Assembly (NCBI RefSeq): GCF_900110995.1 | Contig: NZ_FOJF01000001.1 | Coordinates: 2,497,199-2,561,198, forward strand | Direction of reading: 5' to 3' | Length of the DNA: 64,000 nt | Origin: Chitinophaga sp. YR573 | GTDB lineage: Bacteria > Bacteroidota > Bacteroidia > Chitinophagales > Chitinophagaceae | In this document: positions 56,353 to 64,000 of the stretch, piece by piece | Layout: every line of letters begins with the position of its first letter | Position numbering within the stretch: the stretch's first letter is position 1 | Translations under genes and position numbers: made by a program | The notes under the pieces: generated by a model | Seen by the model: the letters and a program-made list of their open reading frames with translations, nothing else | Told to the model about the DNA's origin: nothing | Databases searched by the model: none

Positions 56353-58563
56353 TTAGTTGCCATATACAACCAGGAACTTAATACGCATCAGCTTCAATTG
56401 TTCAAGCGTATAATCACCATCGGATAATTCTTCACGAGCAAGCGCAAGACTGGATGTTTCACATCCTTTAAAGTATTCCATTATCTCTTCCTGTGCATAA
56501 TCGTCCAGCTCTTCATCAAGACAATAATCCAGGTTCAGTTTGGTACCACTGGCTACAATAGTTTCCATTTCATCCAGAAGCTGGGAAGTAGTTAATTCCT
56601 TGTTCTTGGCAATGGTTTCCAGTGGCATCTTTCTGTCGATGTTCTGAATAATAAATACTTTAAGACCACTCTTGTTCACCACACTCTTCATCACGAAGTC
56701 GTCCGGTTTTACAATATCGTTTTCCTCTACATATTTAGAGATAACATCTACGAATTGTTTACCATACCGAACAGCTTTTCCTTTACTTACACCCTGGATC
56801 TTTTCCAGTTCCTGTACAGTAGTAGGATATTGAGTAGCCATGTCTTCCAGAGACGTTTCCAGGAAGATGACAAACGGAGGCAGATTCTTTTCTTTGGCTA
56901 CTTTTTTACGCAGTTCCTTCAGCATCTCAACCAGCACAACATCCGCAGAAGCCTGAGCTTCAGCCGCTATTTCCTCATCTTCTCCGGCCTCTTCATCAAA
57001 CTGATGATTCAGCGATACCATGATGTTATAAGGTTCTTTCAGGAAGGCATGGCCTTTCTCTGTAATTTTCAGCAGACCATATTCTTCAATATCCTTTTCT
57101 ATGAGGTCTTCCAGCATCATCTGCCGGATCAGTGAATTCCAGAAGTGAGCATCAAACTCTTTCCCTTCACCAAATACTTCCAGCTGATTATGCTGGAAAG
57201 TAGCGATCTGAGGATTAGCCTTACCTGTAATTACATTCACCACATAGTCACTGCCAAAGCGCTCTTCCAGAGAGCGGATCGCTTTCAGCACAATTACCAC
57301 ACGATTCTTTACTTCTATCTTCTCTTTTGGATTACGGCAGTTATCGCAGGCACCATTACAGTTCCCTTCTTCATACTTTTCACCAAAATAGTGGAGGATT
57401 ACTTTCCTGCGGCAGGCAGAACTTTCAGCATAGGCAACTGTTTCATTGATCAGCTGTGCGCCCATTTCTCGCTCACTAAGGGGTTTATCCCGCATGAGGT
57501 GTTCCAGTTTCTGCACATCCTTATAGGAATAGAAGCAAACGCATATGCCTTCAAGGCCATCACGACCGGCACGACCAGTTTCCTGATAGTAGTTCTCAAG
57601 GCTTTTGGGAATATTGTAGTGTATAACGAAGCGCACATCCGGCTTGTCTATACCCATACCAAAGGCGATGGTAGCCACGATCACGTCTACATCTTCATGC
57701 AGGAACTGATCCTGGCGCATAGCCCGGGTATTGGCGTCCAGTCCGGCATGGTAGGCCACCGCTTTAATATTGTTGGCCATCAGCATGTCAGCCAGCTCTT
57801 CCGTCGTTTTCCGGTTCAGGGTATATATGATACCGCTTTTGCCTTTATGAGAGTGGATGAACTTGACGATCTCACGGATGGTCTGATCTTTCTTACGTTT
57901 GGGACGGATCTCGTAGTACAGATTGGGTCTGTTAAAAGACGACAGATAGATCTGGGGATCCCGGAGTTCCAGGTTCTTCACGATATCGCTTTGTACCTTG
58001 GGGGTAGCAGTGGCGGTAAGGGCGATGATAGGAAGATCACCATTGATCTGTTCTATCATTTCCTTTAAACGACGGTATTCAGGACGGAAATCATGTCCCC
58101 ATTCTGAAATACAGTGCGCCTCATCCACGGCGATAAATGAGATATCCAGTTCCTTGAAAAAGTCCAGGTTTTCCTGTTTGGTAAGCGTTTCAGGTGCTAC
58201 ATATAGCATCTTGGTCTTACCGGAAGTCAGGTCGGTCCGTACTTTCTTTATCTGTGCTTTGGACAGGGTCGAATTTAAAAAATGTGCCACATTGTCCTTG
58301 CTGCTGTATGAACGAACCAGGTCTACCTGGTTTTTCATTAACGCGATCAGCGGAGAAACAATAAGCGCACAGCCAGGACTCATCAATGCCGGTAATTGAT
58401 AACACAGGGATTTACCCCCGCCAGTTGGCATAATAACAAAAGTATCTTTACCGGCAAGAATATTCTTGATGATGATTTCCTGATTTCCTTTGAAGGAATC
58501 AAACCCAAAGTGTTCCTTTAATGCATCTATCAAACTTACCTTTACAACAGCCATTGCATTCAA
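56353..58563 (-). CDS. recQ: ATP-dependent DNA helicase RecQ
   Basis: 3'-5' helicase for replication-fork repair. 736 residues: helicase core with Walker A TGGGKSLCYQLPA (about 42-54), DEAH box VDEAHCISEWGHDFRPEY (about 145-162), and FGMGIDKPDVRFVIH with the YYQETGRAGRDG motif VI near 310-345. The zinc-binding CRRKVILHYFGE...CNGACDNC region, the RQC winged helix and an HRDC domain (about 545-630, LRKKVAKEKNLPPFVIFLE) follow. Start at 58563 or at M4 (58554). Confidence 0.96.
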   Translation of the reverse strand: MNAMAVVKVSLIDALKEHFGFDSFKGNQEIIIKNILAGKDTFVIMPTGGGKSLCYQLPALMSPGCALIVSPLIALMKNQVDLVRSYSSKDNVAHFLNSTLSKAQIKKVRTDLTSGKTKMLYVAPETLTKQENLDFFKELDISFIAVDEAHCISEWGHDFRPEYRRLKEMIEQINGDLPIIALTATATPKVQSDIVKNLELRDPQIYLSSFNRPNLYYEIRPKRKKDQTIREIVKFIHSHKGKSGIIYTLNRKTTEELADMLMANNIKAVAYHAGLDANTRAMRQDQFLHEDVDVIVATIAFGMGIDKPDVRFVIHYNIPKSLENYYQETGRAGRDGLEGICVCFYSYKDVQKLEHLMRDKPLSEREMGAQLINETVAYAESSACRRKVILHYFGEKYEEGNCNGACDNCRNPKEKIEVKNRVVIVLKAIRSLEERFGSDYVVNVITGKANPQIATFQHNQLEVFGEGKEFDAHFWNSLIRQMMLEDLIEKDIEEYGLLKITEKGHAFLKEPYNIMVSLNHQFDEEAGEDEEIAAEAQASADVVLVEMLKELRKKVAKEKNLPPFVIFLETSLEDMATQYPTTVQELEKIQGVSKGKAVRYGKQFVDVISKYVEENDIVKPDDFVMKSVVNKSGLKVFIIQNIDRKMPLETIAKNKELTTSQLLDEMETIVASGTKLNLDYCLDEELDDYAQEEIMEYFKGCETSSLALAREELSDGDYTLEQLKLMRIKFLVVYGN

Positions 58564-58770
58564 TATTTAAACAATAAACTCTAAAGAAAAGTAACAAATT
58601 ATGGATATTGTTTATGTGTTTTTTAGGGGACACGAAGTTAGCTAAAAATGCGCTGCTCTGCAATTAAATTTATCCTAAAGGATGTCTTAACAGCTTTTTA
58701 GGATATAAGAAAGAAGCACATCTATTATAAATTTAGGCAATGCATTCCAATTAATCTCCTGAATCCTAGT

Positions 58771-58778
58771 TAACTTTG
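58771..58778 (+). promoter_or_regulatory. -7 promoter box TAACTTTG for kdsD-manC
   Basis: Perfect TAnnTTTG ending at 58778; in-frame starts follow at 58781 and 58787. The second is 8 nt after the box, so the transcript is leaderless or nearly so. Confidence 0.55.
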
Positions 58779-58786
58779 TGATGCTA

Positions 58787-59761
58787 ATGAAAAACAGAAC
58801 GGTTATAAATATAGCGGAGATAGCAAAACGGACACTCCGGCTCGAGGCTGAGGCAATAGATGATTTACAGCAGTACATAAACGCTGATTTTGAGCAGGCA
58901 GTAGAGCTGATTGCTCATTGCCCCGGCCGTCTGGTAGTAACCGGCATTGGGAAAAGTGCAATCATTGCACAGAAGATAGTAGCTACGCTTAATTCCACGG
59001 GAACACCAGCGTCCTTCATGCACGCTGCAGATGCCATTCACGGAGATCTGGGAATGATCCAGGAAGAAGATATTATCCTCTGTATCTCAAAAAGCGGTAA
59101 CTCTCCGGAAATCAAGGTATTAGTACCACTGGTAAAGAACTTTGGTAACAAGCTGATTGCCATGGTAGGGAACGCTTCATCTTTCCTTGCCGGGGAAGCA
59201 GATCTGATCCTGGATACAACAGTAGCCCAGGAAGCCTGCCCCAATAACCTGGCGCCTACCACCAGCACTACAGCACAACTGGCAATGGGCGATGCCCTGG
59301 CAGTATGCCTGATAGAATGGCATGGCTTCACAGCAGGAGATTTTTCAAAGTTTCATCCTGGAGGAACACTGGGTAAAAAGCTATATTTAAAGGTGGGAGA
59401 CCTTAGCCGGCAACATCAGGCTCCATATGTGCAACAGGAAAGTGCCTTAAAAGAGGTAATTGTGAATATCTCATCTGGCATGCTGGGAGTAACAGCAGTA
59501 CTGGACAAAGATGGAGCATTAGCCGGTATTATCACTGATGGTGACCTTCGCCGTATGCTGGAAAAGGAAATTCCGGCAAACAGCGTTACTGCAAAAGATA
59601 TCATGTCCACACATCCGAAAACTATTCAAAAGGATGAACTAGCCATCAATGCACTTGAAATGATGCGCCAGCATGATATTACACAACTACTAGTTTTGGA
59701 AGATAAACGCTATATTGGTATCATTCATTTACATGATTTAATCAGGGAAGGAATTATTTGA
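58787..59761 (+). CDS. kdsD: Arabinose-5-phosphate isomerase (KpsF/GutQ family)
   Basis: Converts ribulose-5-phosphate to arabinose-5-phosphate, the first step to Kdo for lipopolysaccharide. 324 residues: SIS domain (about 35-180, VTGIGKSAIIAQKIVATLNSTGTPASFMHAADAIHGDLG and the SKSGNSPEIKVLVP motif) and two CBS domains (about 200-320). I chose ATG 58787 because the promoter box ends at 58778. RpiA in this window makes its substrate. manC starts 1 nt after its stop, so the two are an operon for envelope sugar supply. Confidence 0.93.
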   Translation: MKNRTVINIAEIAKRTLRLEAEAIDDLQQYINADFEQAVELIAHCPGRLVVTGIGKSAIIAQKIVATLNSTGTPASFMHAADAIHGDLGMIQEEDIILCISKSGNSPEIKVLVPLVKNFGNKLIAMVGNASSFLAGEADLILDTTVAQEACPNNLAPTTSTTAQLAMGDALAVCLIEWHGFTAGDFSKFHPGGTLGKKLYLKVGDLSRQHQAPYVQQESALKEVIVNISSGMLGVTAVLDKDGALAGIITDGDLRRMLEKEIPANSVTAKDIMSTHPKTIQKDELAINALEMMRQHDITQLLVLEDKRYIGIIHLHDLIREGII

Positions 59762-59762
59762 G

Positions 59763-60854
59763 ATGACAAATGTGAACAGGCATTATTATGTGGCCATTAT
59801 GGCCGGGGGAATAGGGAGCCGATTCTGGCCCTATAGCCGCACAGATTACCCCAAGCAATTCCTGGATATTCTCAATACCGGGAAGACATTATTACAATGG
59901 ACCTTTGAAAGGTTCTTACAGTTTATTCCACAGGAAAACATTTTCATAGTTACTCACCAGCACTATATTTCGAAAGTAAAGGAACAACTTCCTGGTCTGC
60001 CGGTAGAGAATATAGTATGTGAACCTTCCCGTAAAAATACAGCACCCTGCATTGCTTATATTTCTCATAAGATCCATAAACAGGATCCCAAGGCAAACAT
60101 TATTTGTGCGCCGGCAGATCATCTTATTATGGACCCTATGTCTTTTACCACCACCTGTCTGAACGCACTGATGTTCGTGCAAAAGCATAGCGCCCTGGTT
60201 ACACTTGGTATAAAGCCAACACGCCCGGATACAGGTTATGGATATATACAGCACGAAACACAACAGGTAGCTGATAATGTTTACCCGGTAAAAACCTTTA
60301 CCGAAAAGCCCAATCTGGAGCTGGCAAGGACATTCCTGCAAAGTGGTGACTTCCTCTGGAATGCCGGCATTTTTGTATGGAATGTGAAAACCATCCTCAC
60401 TGCTTTTAAAACATACTTACCGGAAATAGATGAGCTGTTTGAACAAAGTGTGGCGGTATTAAATACCCCGGAAGAAAAGAAAGCAATAGAAACAATTTAT
60501 CCGCAATGCTCCAATATCTCCATCGATTATGGAATTATGGAAAAGGCAAATAATGTATATGTGATCCCTTCCAATTTCGGATGGAGCGACCTGGGAACCT
60601 GGGCATCTGCTTACGAAAACCTGGAAAGAGATGATTCCGGTAATGCCGTGCAGGGAAAGAATGTTATGCTGGTAGATGCTACCAATTGTATGATAAAAGC
60701 ACCTCAGGATAAACTATTGGTAGTGCAGGGCCTGGACGAATTCATTGTAGTGGATACTACAGATGTGCTGCTGATCTGTAAAAAAGAAAATGAGCAACAG
60801 ATCAAAGAATACGTAGCAGAGGTAAAAAGAAATAAAGGAGAAAAATACCTTTAA
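59763..60854 (+). CDS. manC: Mannose-1-phosphate guanylyltransferase
   Basis: Forms GDP-mannose from mannose-1-phosphate and GTP for O-antigen, capsule or fucose synthesis. 363 residues: nucleotidyltransferase domain with IMAGGIGSRFWPYSRTDYPKQFLD (about 13-36), the FVEKP-type motif as FTEKPNLELA (about 178-187), and GDFLWNAGIFVW (about 197-208); the left-handed beta-helix-like tail follows. There is no C-terminal phosphomannose isomerase domain, so it is the monofunctional form. Directly coupled to kdsD. Confidence 0.93.
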   Translation: MTNVNRHYYVAIMAGGIGSRFWPYSRTDYPKQFLDILNTGKTLLQWTFERFLQFIPQENIFIVTHQHYISKVKEQLPGLPVENIVCEPSRKNTAPCIAYISHKIHKQDPKANIICAPADHLIMDPMSFTTTCLNALMFVQKHSALVTLGIKPTRPDTGYGYIQHETQQVADNVYPVKTFTEKPNLELARTFLQSGDFLWNAGIFVWNVKTILTAFKTYLPEIDELFEQSVAVLNTPEEKKAIETIYPQCSNISIDYGIMEKANNVYVIPSNFGWSDLGTWASAYENLERDDSGNAVQGKNVMLVDATNCMIKAPQDKLLVVQGLDEFIVVDTTDVLLICKKENEQQIKEYVAEVKRNKGEKYL

Positions 60855-60866
60855 ATAGGGCAGATT

Positions 60867-60912
60867 AGTTGCGAATTATTAATTTCAGAAACAGATTCAA
60901 TAATTCGCAACT
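60867..60912. promoter_or_regulatory. 14-bp inverted repeat before the aminotransferase start
   Basis: AGTTGCGAATTATT at 60867-60880 and its exact complement at 60899-60912, with an 18-nt spacer. The stem ends 4 nt before the ATG at 60917, so it could mask translation initiation or serve as an operator or a leaky terminator of manC. Confidence 0.5.
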
Positions 60913-60916
60913 GATT

Positions 60917-62050
60917 ATGTCTAAATTACCGAATGTAGGAACCACCATTTTCACTGTCATGTCTGCCCTGGCGGCACAACATAAAGCCATTAATCTCTCA
61001 CAGGGTTTCCCCGATTTTGATTGCAGCGAAACATTAAAGCAACTGGTAAATGAAGCCATGGAACAAGCCCATAATCAATATGCGCCCATGCCCGGTATTA
61101 TGCCATTACGCGAAGCAATAGCAGAAAAGATCAGCAACCTTTACGGACAAAATATAAATCCGGATACTGAAATCACCATTACACCCGGAGGCACGTATGC
61201 TATTTTCACAGCAATAGCCACATGTATTGGTCCTGGTGATGAAGTGATCATTTTTGAACCCGCCTACGATAGCTATATACCCAATGTACTGGTGAATGGT
61301 GGTGTGCCGGTATTAATCCCGCTTTCTTATCCTGATTATCATATCGACTGGCAACTTGTACGTAGCCGGATTACTCCCCGTACCAAAATGATTATGCTGA
61401 ATACTCCACATAATCCTACCGGCAGTATTTTAACGGAAACAGATATACAGGAACTGGAAAAACTGGTGGCAGAATTTAACATCTTAATATTATCAGATGA
61501 AGTATATGAACACCTGGTGTATGATGGGGCAAAACATCTTAGCATACTGCGTTACCCGGCATTGTTCCGCAATAGTTTTGTAACCTTCTCTTTTGGAAAA
61601 GTATTTCACATCACAGGCTGGAAGATGGGTTACTGTGTGGCTCCGGCCCATCTGATGCAGGAATACCGTAAGGTACATCAGTACCTGTGTTTCTCTGTCA
61701 ATACTCCTATGCAGTATGGTATAACAGGGTTCCTGAAAACACCGGAACACTATCTTTCCCTACCCGCATTTTTTCAACAGAAGCGGGATCATTTCCTGCA
61801 ACTGATGGCAGACACCCGGTTCACTCCTTTACAGTCGTATGGTAGTTATTTTCAGCTGATGCGTTATGACCGTATTTCTGATGAAGGAGATAAAGATTTT
61901 ACTATCAGGATTACAAAAGAGTTTGGAGTAGCCAGCATCCCCGTATCCGCATTTTACCAGGATGGAAAAGATGATCATGTGGTACGTTTCTGTTTTGCGA
62001 AGAAAACAGAAACACTGGAAAAAGCAGTAGAAAGACTCCGGAAGATATAA
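60917..62050 (+). CDS. Methionine-type PLP-dependent aminotransferase (YbdL-like)
   Basis: 377 residues from ATG 60917; an earlier in-frame start at 60869 lies within the inverted repeat. Class I/II fold type I aminotransferase: INLSQGFPDFDC start, PLP pocket TPGGTYAIFTA and NTPHNPTGSIL, the aspartate loop LILSDEVYEHL, and the Schiff-base Lys in FSFGKVFHITGWKMGYC. This start and the Gln-Gly-Phe motif fit the methionine/kynurenine aminotransferase group, used in methionine salvage. It follows the kdsD-manC pair by 62 nt and may have its own promoter. Confidence 0.88.
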   Translation: MSKLPNVGTTIFTVMSALAAQHKAINLSQGFPDFDCSETLKQLVNEAMEQAHNQYAPMPGIMPLREAIAEKISNLYGQNINPDTEITITPGGTYAIFTAIATCIGPGDEVIIFEPAYDSYIPNVLVNGGVPVLIPLSYPDYHIDWQLVRSRITPRTKMIMLNTPHNPTGSILTETDIQELEKLVAEFNILILSDEVYEHLVYDGAKHLSILRYPALFRNSFVTFSFGKVFHITGWKMGYCVAPAHLMQEYRKVHQYLCFSVNTPMQYGITGFLKTPEHYLSLPAFFQQKRDHFLQLMADTRFTPLQSYGSYFQLMRYDRISDEGDKDFTIRITKEFGVASIPVSAFYQDGKDDHVVRFCFAKKTETLEKAVERLRKI

Positions 62051-62057
62051 AATGAAA

Positions 62058-62083
62058 AAGCCGCTCCAGAAAAAGAGCGGCTT
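62058..62083. terminator. Two-way intrinsic terminator
   Basis: 9-bp perfect stem (AAGCCGCTC at 62058-62066 with 62075-62083) between the convergent aminotransferase and carbonic anhydrase genes; a T-rich run follows on the minus strand. Confidence 0.85.
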
Positions 62084-62129
62084 ATCCTTTGTATATGACT
62101 ACAAGCGTAGCTTGTTCCTTTGTTCAACC

Positions 62130-62819
62130 TTAAACAGCAACAGCTTCGTGCTGTTCCCGGAAGTTCTCCCTGCCTATAACAAGGGTGTTCTCCAGGAAAG
62201 TCACAACTCCTGTTTCCACATCGTATAAAGCACCCACAATACCTATTTCGCCATTCAGGATCATATTACGCAGGATATGACTCTGTTCCATGATAGCCTG
62301 TACAGAACGTTCCGTGTGGATATGTGTTACTGCTTCTACAAATTCAGGATTGCTGGATGTTCTGTTTTCTTTAACCGTTTTTTCTGCATACACGGAAGGC
62401 GTGATTTTATTCAACAAACCAGTAAGGTTACCCATTTCTACTTTATCACATGCACCCTTGATAGCGCCACATTTGCTATGACCGAGTACCACTATAAATT
62501 TGGAACCGGCAACATTACAAGCATATTCCAGGCTTCCCAGTACATTATCAGAAATGACAGCACCAGCTAAACGGATGCTGAAAATATCTCCCAGTCCCTG
62601 ATCGAAGATGAGTTCTGCAGAAGTGCGGGAATCCATACAGCTCACGATAGCTGCCATTGGCCATTGACCGTCGCGGGTATCGTTCACCTGTTGCAGCAGA
62701 TTACGATGCAGTTGCAGATTATCTACAAAACGGGCATTACCGTTTTTGAGCAGGTTCAGCGCTTCTTCAGGAGTAATAGATTTCTGTGATATTTTATTTA
62801 ATGTTTTCATTTTTTTCAT
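62130..62819 (-). CDS. Beta-type carbonic anhydrase
   Basis: Interconverts CO2 and bicarbonate. 229 residues from ATG 62819 (an in-frame TTG at 62840 is less likely; ATG 62810 is also possible). Beta-class zinc ligands are visible: Cys and Asp-Arg in SCMDSRTSAELIF (about 57-70), and His-x2-Cys in VLGHSKCGAIKGACD (about 113-127). It follows the SulP gene by 21 nt, the classical SulP-carbonic anhydrase pairing for bicarbonate uptake. No signal peptide, so cytoplasmic. Confidence 0.95.
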   Translation of the reverse strand: MKKMKTLNKISQKSITPEEALNLLKNGNARFVDNLQLHRNLLQQVNDTRDGQWPMAAIVSCMDSRTSAELIFDQGLGDIFSIRLAGAVISDNVLGSLEYACNVAGSKFIVVLGHSKCGAIKGACDKVEMGNLTGLLNKITPSVYAEKTVKENRTSSNPEFVEAVTHIHTERSVQAIMEQSHILRNMILNGEIGIVGALYDVETGVVTFLENTLVIGRENFREQHEAVAV

Positions 62820-62840
62820 TTTAAGGAGATGAATAAACAA

Positions 62841-64000
62841 TTAATTCAATTGCAACTCTTTTAACAATTGCTTGTGATTACCAGTTGAAATTGTATGGAC
62901 ATGTCCGCTTCTTAAGGCTGCCTCATGTCCGGCATCATCTGTGTTAGCGATCTTGTATGCTTCTTTGAATCCTTTCAGCACAACAAGGATGTTTTTCTGT
63001 GGTGCTTTTACATCTTTAAATTCACGAATGCTTTCCAGCACGTCAAAATCTATGTATGTTGTTTTGCCGGCGTCAATGATCACGGTTGTATTTTCCGGCA
63101 TATGATCCAGTGTAAGCAGGATGCTGGCTTTATTCAGGAAGGATACTTCCTCTGCCAGTTCCAGGCGGATGCTGTCTCCATTCTTGTATTTCTCTTTGCG
63201 GAAAAAGTAAGAACTCTTGATATTACCTCTTAATATGGCGAAGACACTAACGATCATACCCAGTGCAATACCGATCAGCAGATCTGTAAATACGATAGCA
63301 ACCACGGTTACCAGGAAAGGAACCCACTGGTACTTACCATTTTTAAACATTTCTGTGAATATGGAAATCTTACACAGTTTATAACCGGTTACCAGTAACA
63401 CAGCTGCCAGAGTGGCCAGCGGTATTTTGTTTAACAATACAGGGATCAGTGCAGTACATATCAGCAGTAATGAACCGTGTATAATTGTAGACAGTTTAGA
63501 CTTACCACCTGCATTGATATTGGCAGAAGAGCGCACAATTACAGAGGTGACAGGTAAACCACCTACTAATCCACTTACTATGTTACCGATACCCTGTGCT
63601 TTCAGTTCCCTGTTAGGTGAAGTATACCTTTTCAGCGGATCCAGTTTATCCGTTGCTTCTACATTCAGCAGTGTTTCTACAGACGCAACAATTGCAATAG
63701 TTGCGGCAGTGATCCATACTTCCTTATTACCAATAGCGGTGAAATCCGGTGTGGTGAATTGTCCCACAAAAGCATTGAAGCTATCCGGTATTGGAAGGCT
63801 TACAAGATGAGAGGGCGCAATTGCCAGCGGACTACCGATGGAAATGAACAGTGCATTCAGTCCGGCCCCTACAATTACAGCTACCAGAGCAGAAGGGATG
63901 ATTCCTGCTTTAGGTATTTTGTTCCAGTAAAGAATGATCAGTATGGAGATAGCGGTAATTAATATGGCACCGAAATGAACATGATTCAGTATTGATAATA
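62841..64000 (-). CDS. SulP-family inorganic anion transporter, 5' part missing at the window edge
   Basis: 386 codons are visible; the frame is open to the right edge, where the N-terminal membrane region is missing. The visible part has several membrane helices including VETLLNVEATDKLDP, SIVSGLVGGLPVTSVIVRSSANINAGGKSKLS-like SulP loops, then a C-terminal STAS domain (about the last 130 residues, TTVIIDAGKTTYIDFDVLESI). An internal GTG at 63767 is not the start because the frame continues upstream. Co-location with carbonic anhydrase suggests bicarbonate as the cargo rather than sulfate. Confidence 0.93.
   Translation of the reverse strand, partial: LSILNHVHFGAILITAISILIILYWNKIPKAGIIPSALVAVIVGAGLNALFISIGSPLAIAPSHLVSLPIPDSFNAFVGQFTTPDFTAIGNKEVWITAATIAIVASVETLLNVEATDKLDPLKRYTSPNRELKAQGIGNIVSGLVGGLPVTSVIVRSSANINAGGKSKLSTIIHGSLLLICTALIPVLLNKIPLATLAAVLLVTGYKLCKISIFTEMFKNGKYQWVPFLVTVVAIVFTDLLIGIALGMIVSVFAILRGNIKSSYFFRKEKYKNGDSIRLELAEEVSFLNKASILLTLDHMPENTTVIIDAGKTTYIDFDVLESIREFKDVKAPQKNILVVLKGFKEAYKIANTDDAGHEAALRSGHVHTISTGNHKQLLKELQLN

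Noticed and set aside
63768..63810. Start of the SulP gene at the GTG at 63767
   Set aside because: The frame continues upstream without a stop and translates into further SulP membrane helices to the window edge.

Overview
The window looks like chromosomal DNA of a Bacteroidota bacterium in the Chitinophagaceae, most likely Chitinophaga or a close relative. The grounds are: promoters with the Bacteroidota -7 box TAnnTTTG instead of an E. coli-type -10; few Shine-Dalgarno sites; the family set (TamB plus a BamA-like lipoprotein TamL, DUF2480, DUF3050, PafA phosphatase, GHL10 lipoprotein-like hydrolase, Crp/Fnr and ECF41 regulators); and moderate G+C. No phage, insertion sequence, rRNA or CRISPR array was seen. 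The species call is inference.

Layout. 1-7.3 kb: start of a Sua5-like gene, mtgA, an NAD-salvage pair (pnuC, NadR-type kinase), nfu, a GHL10 hydrolase, and two phosphate-releasing enzymes (PafA, GDPD). 7.6-15 kb: a DeoR regulator and gltBD (glutamate synthase). 15-23.6 kb: a small exported protein, then tamB-tamL-rlpA for envelope assembly. 24-29 kb: an imelysin-like protein, corA, DUF2480 and a PpiD/SurA-type foldase. 29.0-29.8 kb: a non-coding AT-rich region with eight DnaA-box-like sites, a good candidate for oriC. 29.8-36 kb: nadA, an SDR/AraC pair, feoA, ybeY, and mnmG preceded by two perfect parS palindromes. 36-39.5 kb: lactonase, an acidic protein, cardiolipin synthase. 39.6-44.3 kb: one very large DUF4011-helicase-Vsr-like nuclease-DUF3320 gene, a likely single-gene defence system. 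44.3-48.8 kb: membrane proteins, an MFS transporter, rpiA, an ICMT-like methyltransferase, a lipoprotein. 49-52.2 kb: a Crp/Fnr regulator divergent from a DJ-1/PfpI protein with a perfect CRP-type operator between them, then an ECF41-type sigma factor with two small genes. 52.2-55.5 kb: a looser accessory stretch with a possible tRNA 3' fragment, a MORN/YwqK-HEAT protein, gene remnants, a small Cys-rich ORF and tRNA-Phe. 55.5-64 kb: DUF3050-recQ, kdsD-manC (sugar nucleotide supply), a methionine-type aminotransferase, and a SulP transporter with beta-carbonic anhydrase that runs off the right edge.

Two things stand out. First, DnaA boxes, parS sites, mnmG and a rough change of GC skew near 29-34 kb together suggest that the window spans the replication origin region. 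Second, several gaps between genes hold long, almost perfect hairpins. Three of these have arms built from 11-bp tandem modules that share the skeleton TTNANCNTNCG although their sequences differ, which looks like an undescribed repeat family. A fourth hairpin is a nested palindrome made of GTTA-loop mini-hairpins.
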